A DNA stretch of 64,000 nucleotides, taken from Bimuria novae-zelandiae CBS 107.79 (taxonomy: Eukaryota > Ascomycota > Dothideomycetes > Pleosporales > Didymosphaeriaceae). Shown one piece after another: positions 37,141-48,060 of the stretch. Location of the stretch: contig ML976771.1 in assembly GCA_010015655.1 (NCBI GenBank), positions 116,041-180,040 of the forward strand. The letters are read 5' to 3'. The stretch's first letter is position 1. Every line of letters starts with the position of its first letter. The notes under the pieces were generated by a model. The model had not been told where the DNA came from. It ran no database searches and worked only from the letters and a program-made list of their open reading frames with translations. A program made the position numbers and the translations under genes.

Positions 37141-37210
37141 TTTGCGGTCAAGCCCTATCGGTTCGATAGGTCGACTTGATAAGCCTATCGGCCGCAACTC
37201 TGGGGACGAG

Positions 37211-37615
37211 ATGGTTCCGGTGCACGTGCCTAAGAATAGGAAATGGAGGCGGTGACCAGCCCGGCACAGCAGGAATCGTGCGGTTAGCTGCATGTGCGCG
37301 TGCTTCAGGTCCTCCCGTACTGCGTGGCCAGCCTCTTAGATGTCCATTGTATTTGCATGGTATGTGTGGAATGATGTAGCTGACTGGCGCGGAGTCGCGG
37401 TCCACCACGCGCATGCCGAGCCAACGCGAACACCTCGCGTAATTAACCCAAAAGTTTACGTTTGTTTATTTCTTATATTAATAATCTGGTCAGAGTGGCG
37501 CCGGCTCATTGCTCTTAATGTATTCGTATATACATTCACACATTTCCAAGCACTGTGCAGATTGATTTATTGCCTATCTTAACAATTAATGTATCCTCAT
37601 GACCACAAAGCCTCC
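37211..37615. other. intergenic sequence right of the hAT element
   Basis: GC-balanced unique sequence, 3' flank of the AA7 gene. Open frames on both strands overlap each other and show no recognisable motif. Confidence 0.5.
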
Positions 37616-39428
37616 TTACGCGCCAATACTCTGCGGATTCCAGAAAACATTCTGCGGGTCAATTTGTTTCTTCAACGTCAACAATCTCGCATAAAGCTCT
37701 TCACCATAGTACAGCTCATGCGCAGTCGCCGCATCATAGCTCGGATCCACATAATTTAGATACGCGCCAAACCTCGTCTCCGGCTGCGCCTTCACTACGG
37801 CATCATTCAGACCGTTCATGAAATCCACCGTGTTCGCGCCTTGGCCGTAGTTCTGGAAGACCCAAAGAGAGTCGCGATCATTGTACGCAGCGAAATTAGT
37901 ATCTTTGGAGTTGATAACTGATCCAGGGCCGCCATAGAGGTTGATGATGGAGTAGAACTCGATGTTTTGCGAAGACGCGGTCTGGGAGTAGGTGTAGAAC
38001 GCGTCGAGGGCGGCGGACGACAGGCCATCAGACTCCGGGACGGTGAGCGACTTGGCAAAAAAGGTATCGTGCTCGTCGTAACCGGTGAGTGGCTCTTTGA
38101 TTGAGTCTTTCCCCGAGACAAGGATGAGGTAGTCGTACCAGGAGTAGGACTGCACCGTCACTTCGCCAGGCGCGGGCATGTTGCGCAAAAACTCGTTCTT
38201 GATCTTGGAGTTAAATTCCGAGACGGAGCCGAAGAAAGCGCCGGACAAGCTGAAAGTTCCATAATTGTCAAGGTAGACCCCGATCGAGATGCGGTTATCG
38301 ATGATGGACGAGTTTTGTGCGACTTCTTGGATGCGCAAAAAGCTGCTCGTGAAAGCGGCTTTGCTTTCGAAGATGCCGGTCCAGGGGACTGCAAAGTAAG
38401 TAACACTGTCGGGTGCAGCGCGTGTCTGCATGTAGAATGTCATGATTACACCGAGCGATTCGGCGGCACCCCGAATACCCCAGTAAATCTCCGAGTTCTG
38501 CGAGGAACTGGCCGTAACGAGAGTGCCGTTCGCGAGAACGACATCAGCAGCGATGATGGCGTCCATTGCCAGACCCCATGAACGTGAAGTGTGAGAGTAG
38601 CCTCCGTGGGTGGCATGCCCTCCGATGCCTACACCTGGGCCTGAGAAATTTTAGTTCGCTGTGAAGGTTTCAATTACTGGATTAACGTACAGGTTCCATG
38701 GGAGAGGGCTCGCTTCCCCTGTTGGTAAATGCCATCAGCAAGGTTACCCAAACGCACACCACCACCGACTTGGACAATGCCTGAGGCTGTATCCAGTTCA
38801 ATGGCCTGGAAAGACTCCAGGTCAATAACTAGAGAATATTATTCGTGTCACTCAAAATTTGCGTCCTTCCAATGAACTTACCTATGGACCCGTCCTTTCC
38901 TCCTGAGCTGAAGCTTGCATAAGAATGGCCACCACTTTTCGCCTGTATCTTCAAGCCAGCCATACCACCGCAGACTACGGCATCCTGGACGTGCTGAGTC
39001 GTTGTCGGCAGAACGATAACAGCAGGCTTGTGCGGAAGGCGTAAATTATACGGCTCTGCGAGCTGAGCGTACGCGACATCGCTCGAGACCTTGTAGGGAA
39101 CCGCTTTCTCGCTCAAACACTCCGTAGCGGTGCCAGAAATAGGTGGCGACGGCGTGGCAGATGAGGTTGTGGTAGAAGTTGCCCTAGTGCTGCTCACAAC
39201 GGTACTCGAAGCGCCGTTGTTGCTGCCACAATTCCCGAAGCCAGGCTGGCATCCCATTCCACAGTACGCGGTCGTGGACCCGCACCACCCCGCACTGCTA
39301 CAACAATTTCCAAACGTGCTACCAAGACATGTGTTCCAGTTCGTTCCTCCGCACGTCGCATCCTCCGAGATCGTTGCGGCGAACGCGCCCGACACAAGGC
39401 CGAAAGCCAAGAAGGAAAGAGTTTTCAT
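37616..39428 (-). CDS. secreted CBM18-AA7 FAD-linked oligosaccharide oxidase, three exons
   Basis: Exons 39428-38882, 38828-38691 and 38640-37616; introns of 53 and 50 bp with GTAAGT and GTACGT donors and CTAG/CTCAG acceptors. The product is 569 aa. Residues 1-17 form a signal peptide. Residues about 25-68 are a chitin-binding type 1 (CBM18) module with eight Cys (CGGTNWNTC, GNCCSSAGWCG, YCGMGCQPGFGNC). A Ser/Thr linker follows, then an FAD_binding_4 domain: KSGGHSY supplies the His and HGTCPGVGIGGHATHGGYSH the Cys for bicovalent FAD, as in AA7. The C-terminal BBE part contains NPQNVFWNPQSIG. Family members oxidise the C1 of oligosaccharides; the CBM18 suggests chitooligosaccharides, but specificity is inference. 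The frame is intact although it sits between two transposon blocks. Confidence 0.93.
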
Positions 39429-39950
39429 TATGAATTAACAAAGGTAATGAAGCTATGCGGCCGAAGACGAGCGGACAAGCAGGTGACGGGCGAGGACTGC
39501 ATGATATATGATTCGGAAGCAGGCGGCGTACACCAGGGACCTGGCTTAGGAGAGAAAAAGGAAAGGCCATGCGGTAGCCTAGCTGAGAAGATCTTCGAGC
39601 CATTTTCCATTCGTGGTACCACATGGGTACACTGGCTAGCTCCACGACGCGCTCCACAACGCTCACGACATCTGGAGGTTCGCTTTCGAACCGCGAGCAG
39701 CGCCGAAAACTCAAGACAGGTCGCATACGGCAACGATGGGGGTGGGATTAAAGCAGCCAAACGTCACCATCAATGCGGTGTCGAAATGAGGTGTCGGAGG
39801 CGATGACGTCTTGGCGGTGCAAAGACATCCTTTTTGTGGGGGAAGCTGACGCAAGTGGGCCTAGCGCCCTCAGCCGCATGAGCCGAGTGATGCTATTCTA
39901 AGATTACGATAATACGCTCGCACCACGCGGGTGAATATGTGTAGGCATTA
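39429..39950. promoter_or_regulatory. upstream region of the AA7 gene
   Basis: About 520 bp of non-RIP sequence up to the pogo F target TA. A 119-codon plus frame at 39447-39806 shows no motif, and I read it as non-coding. Confidence 0.5.
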
Positions 39951-41684
39951 CCGTAGCTTGGCAGCTGGTGCAACACGTTAACTCATGCAACACCCCGACG
40001 CGATTGCGTAGCTAATAACATAAGGCTATAGAGACGCGTATAATTAATATTATTATAAGATTTTCTAGTGTTAAGGTCTTTAAGGCTTGTTAATAAATAC
40101 TATCTAATTAGATTATTTATATTTACTTAATATTTTAATAATACGACCTAAGCGCGTTAATAGAGCTAATATAGCTAATATAGTCTTATTAATATTTATA
40201 GCTTTACCTTAATGCTATATAGGCTTAATAGCCTTATTATAAGGCCTAGAAGCCTTCTTAATAGCTAATTAAGATATCTTAATACTTTATTAAAGTTATT
40301 TTTATGCCTTACGAGTCTATTACATTAAGTACTATTTTATGCTTTATTAGCCCTTTACTTTATACGCGTATCTCTAGTAGCTAATTAAGTAATATGCTTT
40401 TTATAAAGTAGCTTTTTTATAAGCTATTAACTAGCCTAACGCGCGTTTGCTTACTTACTTTTTTATATTTTTTAGTATTAATAATTGTAGGCCTGCTATA
40501 CGCTATAGAGTAATTAAAATACTACTTTACTATTATTTTTACTTAGCTAATTAAGAGGTAAAGTTCTATTTTGCTTTATGCATTTCTTTTATATTATTAA
40601 GGCCTTTCGTAGAACTTTGTTTTTATGCTCTAAAAGCTATTTTTAATTAGTAATATAGTATACTATATAGCTTAGCTTCTTAGCCTTATTACTCTCTCCT
40701 ATATTAATAATAGCCTTAAGTAGCTAATTAATCTTTCTTTAATTTAATACACTAAGTACTACGGTTAAGCTCTTACGTAATTTTAAGTTAAATATTTTAG
40801 GCTAATTAAATTTATTAAAGATAATTATTAAATCTAAAGGGGAGATGCCTATAGCTTTAAAAGTGTAGAGGATTAATTACTTATCTATTATATTAATCTA
40901 TGCCTGCTAGAATAACTAGAAGAAGACTCTCTTAGTAATTAAAGCTAGTTCCTAGCTATTAGATAAGAAGGCTAATAGCTTATTTAAATATACTATTAAT
41001 AGAGGTTTAAATATATAAATATCTAGAGGCTACAAAGTATGCGTTAAATAAAGGGGAAATATAGCTAGTAGGATCTTATTATAATTATAATAGTTAATAA
41101 AATCTATAGTAATATAAGATTTATAGCTATTATAATTTAATAACTAATATAATTACCTTACCTTTAGCTTTATAAGCTAATTAAACACTCGCTATAGCTA
41201 TGCTAGGCTAATTTAATTATTACTCTAGCTAGATTTAAATACTATATTAAACATATAATAGTATTAGGGATTAAGGTTCTCTATCTAACTTAATTATATA
41301 TTTATAAAGGCGGACGTATAAATAAGGGCTAAATCTAAGGCAGATTTATTAGCGCATATATAGGCTATAATTAATACCTACATACAACTACTATCCTGTA
41401 TTGCTTGCCTTACAGCCTTGCTCTGATATAGATATATACTAAAGATCCTTTTTGTGTGAGAGGTGATACCGAGCAGGTAGTCCTTCTTATTTATATTATA
41501 CGTATACCGTGTCTTAATTAAATACTCCTAAATTTTATACTATATAAGGCTAAAGTAGTGCTTATATTTAGCTAGGGAGTTAGCTTTATAGTAATTACTA
41601 TTAATACTAGCTATCTATTAAGATATTAAGAATATAAAGTTACGCTTTATAGAGTAATTAACTTATAATATTAAAACCTGCTTT

Positions 41685-41974
41685 TGTGACGGCCTGGCAT
41701 GCCGGCAGGACACATGACCTCGCGTGAGAGGCGCGACTGCCTCACGCCTGGGTGCAGCTGCCTCACGCCTGGGTGCAGCTGCCTCACGCCTGGGCGCAGC
41801 TGCCCACGCACCCAGTGTAGCTATCTCGGATAGATAGATGTTCCGTGCCGAGCGGCAGCGCATAAAAGCGCCGCAGGCCTGTGTACCTACAGTCTCCTCA
41901 TCTTAGTGTAGCTGAAATAGAGCCAACCTACCTCATCTACTCTCTTGATGCAGGAGCCTGTGCCCGTCCTCACA
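41685..41974. mobile_element. little-mutated solo LTR inside pogo F
   Basis: 290 bp, TGTGACGGCC to GTCCTCACA (TGTGA/TCACA ends), flanked by target duplication GCTTT (41680-41684, 41975-41979). It is GC-rich with abundant CpA and TpG, in sharp contrast to the converted element around it, so it arrived after RIP had acted on pogo F. It contains a 21-bp tandem repeat. No internal part of this LTR family occurs in the window. Confidence 0.9.
41737..41799. repeat. three tandem 21-bp units in the solo LTR
   Basis: Unit CTGCCTCACGCCTGGGTGCA plus G, three copies, the third with one T-to-C change. LTR-internal repeats like this often lie in promoter-enhancer regions. Confidence 0.85.
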
Positions 41975-42348
41975 GCTTTCTAGCAGTAAATAGAGCAAAG
42001 TTTTATATTATTTACTATATAAAAAAAATACTACGTTTATTAAGGCGTTTAATATAATATAGAAGCTCTACCTCTTATTAGTAGCTAAAATTATATTATT
42101 ATTTAATCCTATCTACACGCGTTTACGTAACGCGTTAATGCTAGCGCGTTAACGTTGACAACATAATACTATACTCTTTCGCTATTTCTCTATACGAGAA
42201 AGATTCTCCTAGTTCCCGCGAGTTGATTGCTGTAATTGCGGCCTCAATTGGATCTATATTGGTGGAGATGCGGCGTGTCAAAGTTTGTGTGTTGCATGGT
42301 GGGGTGTTGCATGAGTTGACGTGTTGCACGAGCTGCCAAGCTACGGTA

Positions 42349-42647
42349 GAGGGTCGTGTTATCGGGTGGAAGATTGTGACCTCGGGAATGAAATCGCGCT
42401 GAGGTGTTTCGCCACCACGATGTTGCAGAGGAGGTCTGTAGCCAATTCGGTGACAGTATTGATCGTCATCAGGGCTCGCAAAATTGGTGTGTACGATCAT
42501 AATCTGCAACATCTATCTCCTATGCAAGTACTATGTTAACGTATAGCAGTGTCATAAACGAACGCTGCTGAAGGTGTGCTGTACCATACACCAGCCATCT
42601 GGAGCGTAGAAACCTTCGCGGTTGGCATCCAAAGAGCAATCAAGCAG
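42349..42647. other. 3' flank of the EthD gene
   Basis: Unique sequence between pogo F and the EthD stop; no gene supported. Confidence 0.5.
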
Positions 42648-43441
42648 CTAGTTGAACCTGGGATCACCAGGCATGACTCCATCCGTCCCTTCGGACGTCG
42701 CGATACCGGACCCGAAGATGAGCGTATCGTATCCTGCTTTGGTCAGTACAACCTCAAACCATCTACCGTAGCATAATACCCACCAACCATGACTTGCAAC
42801 TTGATGCCCCTGTTCGTGAAATAATTCTGATCGTTCACAAGCGCCGGATTCGCGAACACATTACTCATGAACCTCTGAATGGACGCGCCGTCCTTAGCGT
42901 GAAATTCCGCAATCCCATCCTACGGCGCAAATTCCTAAAGCCATGCATTAGTGCCATATACCCATCTTATCGCCCTCGGGGTACTCATCAGACTACCACT
43001 AACAACAAGCGGCTGAAGAGCCTCTTTGTGCGCAGCATCGGCGTGAAACTGCACATAGCCCAGGACATCGATCCCCATGTCCTTGCTTATGAGCGTGAGG
43101 TCGGCGTGGACGGTCTTCCAATGCTCATGCGCCTGCTCCTCGCACAAGGCCTTGTTCACTTGGAACAAGATGAGAAAACGATAGTATGGCTGCTGGTTGC
43201 TCTGTCCGACCGAAGAGCCTTTGCCGGATGCATACTCGTCGAAGGTGTACTGGTGCGGGCATTGGTCTGGGGAGCAGTTCGTAAGACCGGGCGTGGCACG
43301 CGTGCAGTAACTCTGGGTCGGGGCGGGGATGGATGCTGTGGCGGTGCTGTTGCCGCTCAGGCCCTGGTCTCGAGGGCTATGGGGAGACGCCGCGACCAGA
43401 GTGAAGGACACGGCGAGGGCGAAGGTCGCGAGGAAATGCAT
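42648..43441 (-). CDS. secreted EthD-domain protein, three exons
   Basis: Proposed exons: 43441-42962, 42919-42784, 42733-42648, total 702 nt, 233 aa. The N-terminus MHFLATFALAVSFTLVAASP is a signal peptide. After a Thr/Ser/Pro and four-Cys segment, YYRFLILFQVNKALCEEQAH begins a ferredoxin-like alpha/beta barrel of EthD type; WKTVHADL, DGIAEFHAKDG, GIKLQVMVGYDTLIFG and GDPRF continue it. Intron 2 (50 bp, GTGGGT, CTGAC branch, AGCAG) cleanly restores the frame. Intron 1 (42 bp, GTATAT, CTAAT, CGTAG) is less certain; an 81-bp alternative with donor GTTAGT also keeps the frame and shortens the protein by 13 aa. EthD domains occur in ether-degradation and polyketide-modifying proteins; the role of secreted fungal members is unknown to me. 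The ORF extends upstream to 43747, but the signal peptide supports ATG 43441. Confidence 0.82.
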
Positions 43442-44907
43442 CTTGGAAGATGACGGTGGTTCAACAGCGAAGAGGGTCCAGCTTTGGATGCAAGAGTGCT
43501 GACGGAGGCAACGAACAGCAACAAGTGTGCTAAAGCCTTGAATAGACGATGTTAGGGATGGTAACGAAGTGTGAAGATAGGACAACAGAGTCGCCCGAAT
43601 TACGTGTTTTGATGGTGAAGAGGAAAACGCGAAGCATTGCAGCAGGAGCAGCGCACCAGATGCGGCAATGACCATTGTGCATCTACACAGACGTACCTTG
43701 TGTTTGTGTACACACCTTCTCGATTCCGACTCTGGTTGCACAGCCACGTATACTCCTTATGATACAGTATTAGAATTCTCCGCACCTGGAAGACATCGGC
43801 AGACTGATCAAGGCAGATGAGGAAGGCTCTGGATTTTGATGAATGTCAAGATACAAACAGCAAGGACCAGTATTTATATGTATCATCCATCTTACAGAGA
43901 AGGCAATTGCCATTTGGCCTCAAGGGTCGGGCATCAGAAGCTGCGGTATAGCATGGGAGAGGTCTATCCGCAGTCGCTAACTCACAACTTCGCTACGCTG
44001 ACGACCTGAACATGGAGTCTGAGTACACCAAGGTCGCCGAACTTTAGCTAAACTTTCGAATGACACGACTAAGATTGTACATGTGCGTCGTCGAAGTCTC
44101 ACTTATCGTGCGAATCAGATGCTGTAACGTTGAAAAGAGTAGAGTGTTGAGGCAATCGTTGTTTTGATTGAGAAGCTACTCTATAGAGCTATATACTGTG
44201 GATCACGTGCACGGGCCGCACGTACGCGGGTGGCCCAAGCTTCTATACTGAACCGTCACAGATACGTTCCCTTCGTAGACCCCCGAACAAGCGAGGTGTT
44301 TGCGCTGATGGCAGCTGTCGTGTTTGCGCAACCAAGGCACATCTTTGCCTCGATCCTGTATGTTGCGTGCCGTGCTGCTTCTACACTGCATACATTGTGC
44401 GATTTGCCGTGCACCGAACTTTCCGGTCAAGGATAGTAGTCATGCAAGCGGCCCCGCGAAACAAGAAGTAAAGGGCGGGGGCCGGGTAAGCATTGACAGG
44501 CATGATGATGGCTGTGAGCCTTGTGGCGCCTAAGCATGGTTCCTGAACGCCTAACAGGCAAATAGGTATGCCTCCACTGCATTAGGGAGGCCAGACCCAC
44601 CCAAGCTTGTTCGAAGAGCAACAAGGGCTTTTTGGAGCCAGACAAGAAGAGAACAAAACTGCTGTTACTTGGATATACGTTCTGACCATATGGTGTTGAG
44701 GTAAAAATATTACGCAAAGTCGCCCTCTGCTGGGACCTCTTCCCCCACCTTTGCTTCGCTATATTTTGTTTCTTTTACTTCTTTCCTTGGTCAATGAGCC
44801 TTCGAGGTGTCCGCTACGACTGATGCGGAATCTTAACCGAGCATGATTTTGCGACGCGAGAGGAAGCAGCGAGAGGGAGGCGCTGTAGTTGCGGCACAGA
44901 GATCTTA
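43442..44907. other. intergenic, no gene supported
   Basis: About 1.45 kb of non-RIP sequence. Several short frames (43600-43785, 44164-44436, 44427-44717) overlap on opposite strands without motifs. It holds the EthD promoter. Confidence 0.5.
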
Positions 44908-45104
44908 CCCTGCCGAGACAGTCAGTGCGCCGCGACACTATCGGTGGTTTCGTAAAATCCCGCTACACATGTGATCTGGGCGCTTGTTAGGTAATCGCTT
45001 CCTGCGCGTCATTTGACCCCACCTATTTTTCCGTACAATCGGATGCCGTACATGAATTTATTCCCCTAAACAATACCTTGCTATTATCCTTAAGGGTTAT
45101 TATA

Positions 45105-46730
45105 ATGCTAGCTAAAAGTCGTAAACGTAAGAGTACTTAAGTATTTAAGGGGGGTAAGAATCTACCTTAGGCAACGCGGATTGCTAAAAAGTCGCGTATA
45201 ATAAAGTTACCTTATAAAAAAACTCCTAAAAAAGTAAAGGCTAGGGCACCTTTACAAGAAATAGTAAATAAAGCTAATTATATAACTATTACTAAGGCAG
45301 CCAAGGCAAAGCAACTTAAGAATAAGGACGTTAAGGAGTAAGAGATATATCTAGAGGATAGCCTATTATTAGCCTAGCCAGGTCCTTTTACATAATAATT
45401 AGATAAGGAGCTTACTAAGGTAATTAATAAAACTTACGTAAGGTGTCGCTATAGAGCGTACTATAATAATAAAATAGTTAACAGCGTAGAGGATAGTAAT
45501 TATAAGTAACTACTTAGTAGTCTAATAGCGGGCGAGGTTTAGAGATAGGCTAATAGCATCGTTATAAAGATAAGCACCTAGGAGAAAGTCTCTATTAAAA
45601 GCCTTACTATTATTACATATTTAAGTTAAATTTTAGTAAAGGATTACATAGCAAACGCTCTTAAACGCGGGGAGAGTTACCTACGTTTTACTAACGTAAA
45701 AACTAGCGTAGAAGAGTTACTATAATTAGCGCCCCTAGGGGCCACTGCGTGCATGGATTTTAACTTAGTGCTACTGCCAGAGTTACCTTAAGTGCCTGCT
45801 TCAAGTTAGTCACGCGTAGGTGGCCCACAAGGCTCTTAGGTACGACTTACTGCTACTAATTACTAACTTACTAAGCTGCCAGACGTTATAGCGATTAACT
45901 AGATAGGTAATGGGCCAGCCATCTAAATACGGGACGCGTGGAGGTGCCAGGACACCATGTGCTTGAACTACGCCCATGTGTGCTACTTTTAGCGTACTGA
46001 ATCGTTACTGGTGCGATTCTCCGATCATATGCCCGTCGAGGGCAATATAGTCGCCATATAGGCCCGCAAGGTGTCGCTGCAAAGGTGTATAGTTGCAGAG
46101 CCGTCAGACAACGTTTGGTTGATAATAGCGAGATCTCGTGGGCAGGCTGGGCGACGGCGGAGGAGGAGCAACTCTAACAGCGAGCCTATAATAAAAGATA
46201 TACTTAAATTGCTAATCGCGTCTACAGCAAGTTAATTAGCATAAAGTTAGCTATCTTAAAGATCACCTACCTAGTAGCAAAAACCTAATCGCCTACTAGA
46301 TAACCTGCTAGTTTCAACGTAGGATCTATTAACTTACAGTAACGTAGAGGAGCTCTACTATATAACACTGCTTTTCCTGTGGTGGTGGCTCGACGAGGGT
46401 CCACACAAAGATCGCAGAGATGTAAGAAAGGTCTTTATTATAGTTAAGGATAATAGAATTAATATTAACATGCTTATAGATCCCTTAGAGGCTAGCATGC
46501 CGTATACCTTATAGTAAGAGGTGTAAGAGCTATCGCCGCCTTTACTACTTAAACTTTAAGTATATACCGTCCGATAGCAGCGTGGATTTAAAGGACTAAC
46601 TCTAGAGTAAAAAGCTTAGTGCCTAAAGAATATGAAGAAGGAGAAAGAGCGTGTAGAGCAAGAAGAGCAAGAGGAGGACGAGGATAAGGAGAGCTTATTT
46701 ATATAGTAAATGTAAGAAGTTGCTAAAGCT
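45105..46730 (+). pseudogene. unrecognised ~540-codon frame in the Tc1-like element
   Basis: From ATG 45105 one frame can be followed for about 540 codons. It is interrupted only by TAG and TAA, which is what RIP makes of CAG, CAA and TGG; I noticed no TGA stop and no frameshift. The product would begin very basic (MLAKSRKRKS, KKTPKKVKARAPLQ), have a middle part with VKDYIANALKRGESYLRF, ACMDFNLVLLPELP and RCQDTMCLNYAHVCYF, an Arg-rich patch (GQAGRRRRRSNSNSE), and an acidic coiled tail (KKEKERVEQEEQEEDEDKE). I recognise no domain. A block at about 45900-46180 is much less RIP-mutated. It could be a captured host gene or a second element-encoded protein. Confidence 0.6.
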
Positions 46731-47099
46731 TTTAGCCAGGTTACTAATGTCAATTTTGTAGTTACTTATACTTTACGCTTTAGTTATATTATTAATTATT
46801 TCTAGATAGGGCGCGTTGCAAGTACTTTTGTTAGGGGATTTACGTTCTTTATTTTACTAATTTTAGCCTGTAAAAATTAATTTTAAGGAATTTGCTACCT
46901 AAATATACGTATATTATATTAACTTATTAATAGAATTATGTAGAACTGCAACGTAAGCAAATTAACACTAGTAAATAATAAGTCCGCACAGGCCACTATC
47001 GTTAGGCTTAGTAATATTTACACTTAATAATAACGCGTTAATTACTTAAGTCCTCTATCTCCTATACACCTTACACCTACCAGCCTGAGTAGCTAAAGT

Positions 47100-48060
47100 A
47101 CTTTCTCGCCCGCTCGTCGTTATAGCAACCCTCCTATACACCCAGCTCCAAGAAATACGAGAAATCCTAAAAGATAGACGCTTTCTAGAAGTTCTTTTTT
47201 ATCTATAACTTTAACGCTTTAAAGCTCTACTCAATCGGATTTATATCAGGTAAGTACGGCGATAGGTACTCGAGTACTACCCCAGCGTCTATACAAAGTT
47301 ATTAAATTTTGGCTAATTAATAAATAGATGCGTTATCTATTATAATTACTAAGCGTGGCCTTAGGTACGGCGTGTAATACGATAGCACTTTACTAGCAAG
47401 GAACTCCTCTATTAACTCCGCCATAATTACTCCCTAATAGATAAGATAATTAAGATACCTATTAACGTCCATAGCTAGTAATAAACTCCACCTCTCTAAC
47501 CTTTACGCTAAGTATAATACCTAAACTAGCGTGTTTACCTCTAACTAAGTATATTTTTAATTATCCGTACGCTCGTTACAAGCGCTCTTATTAACTACTA
47601 TTACTATCTCCGCCTTATACGCTAGCTAGCAGCAAGCTCTAAACGCTTAATAAAGGACTACGTTACGCTTAGCTACCACTTTAGTTACCGCTTTTTAACT
47701 CTACCTCATGCTGGCAAGAGTCTCCCACATAGTTGTTTATAAGGCTTTTACGTTGTACTTGTTATATAAGAAACTCTGCATCTTATCTAGGTAAGTATTT
47801 AGCCAGCCTAGTAGTAACTCTTTAAGCTTCTCGCGATGGTACTATAATAATAATAGCGGCCTACCTTGCCATACGTAGCTTGGCGGGTAAGGTTACCCCT
47901 AGTACTCTAGACTAAGTTAAATCCTCCTAATTATTATCCTAGCCACTTTTATATCTCTCTAGATTTAGGTGTCGCTAACGTCGTTGTTTAATTAATTAAT
48001 TATGGCCTGCAACACCGTTAGCGGTAACCTAGCTTTACTATAGGTCCTTATTAAGGACTT
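47100..48060 (-). pseudogene. Tc1/mariner-type transposase remnant
   Basis: Minus strand: VIMAELIEEFLASKVLSYYT then PYLRPRLVIIIDNASIY (second catalytic Asp near 47330), LCIDAGVVLEYLSPYLPDIN followed by PIE (third Asp region near 47245). The DNAS...SPDLNPIE pattern is that of DDE_3 transposases. Stops are RIP type. Confidence 0.85.

Larger units (their letters stand above)
32656..37202. mobile_element. hAT-type DNA transposon, RIP-degraded
   Basis: Inverted ends CAGACTTGCGGTCGATAGGC (left) and, in reverse complement, CAGAGTTGCGGCCGATAGGC (right) are flanked by a perfect 8-bp target duplication GGGACGAG (32648-32655, 37203-37210). The CAG start and 8-bp duplication are typical of hAT. Both subterminal zones hold several CGATAG/CTATCG motifs in both orientations, probable transposase sites. 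Without the nested gag-only element it is 2623 bp. I could not recognise a transposase by eye; the coding region is almost entirely TpA-converted. Other superfamilies with 8-bp duplications remain possible. Confidence 0.82.
39951..42346 (-). mobile_element. pogo/Fot1 element F, minus orientation, with nested solo LTR
   Basis: Inverted repeats of about 50 bp (CCGTAGCTTGGCAGCTGGTG... at 39951; its complement ends at 42346) flanked by TA. Without the solo LTR it is 2101 bp. The transposase N-terminus is on the minus strand near 42140-42257: IDPIEAAITAINSRELGESF then SYREIAKEYSI, the pogo helix-turn-helix. Its start codon is ATA (42255-42257) where the related element A has ATG, a G-to-A RIP-type loss. 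The rest, 40000-41684, is heavily converted and unreadable by eye. Confidence 0.9.

Noticed and set aside
39447..39806. 119-codon plus frame upstream of the AA7 gene
   Set aside because: No motif, overlapping equally long frames on the other strand, and it sits where the AA7 promoter should be.
42794..43453. 219-codon plus frame
   Set aside because: Antisense to the EthD gene, whose signal peptide, domain motifs and introns are on the minus strand.
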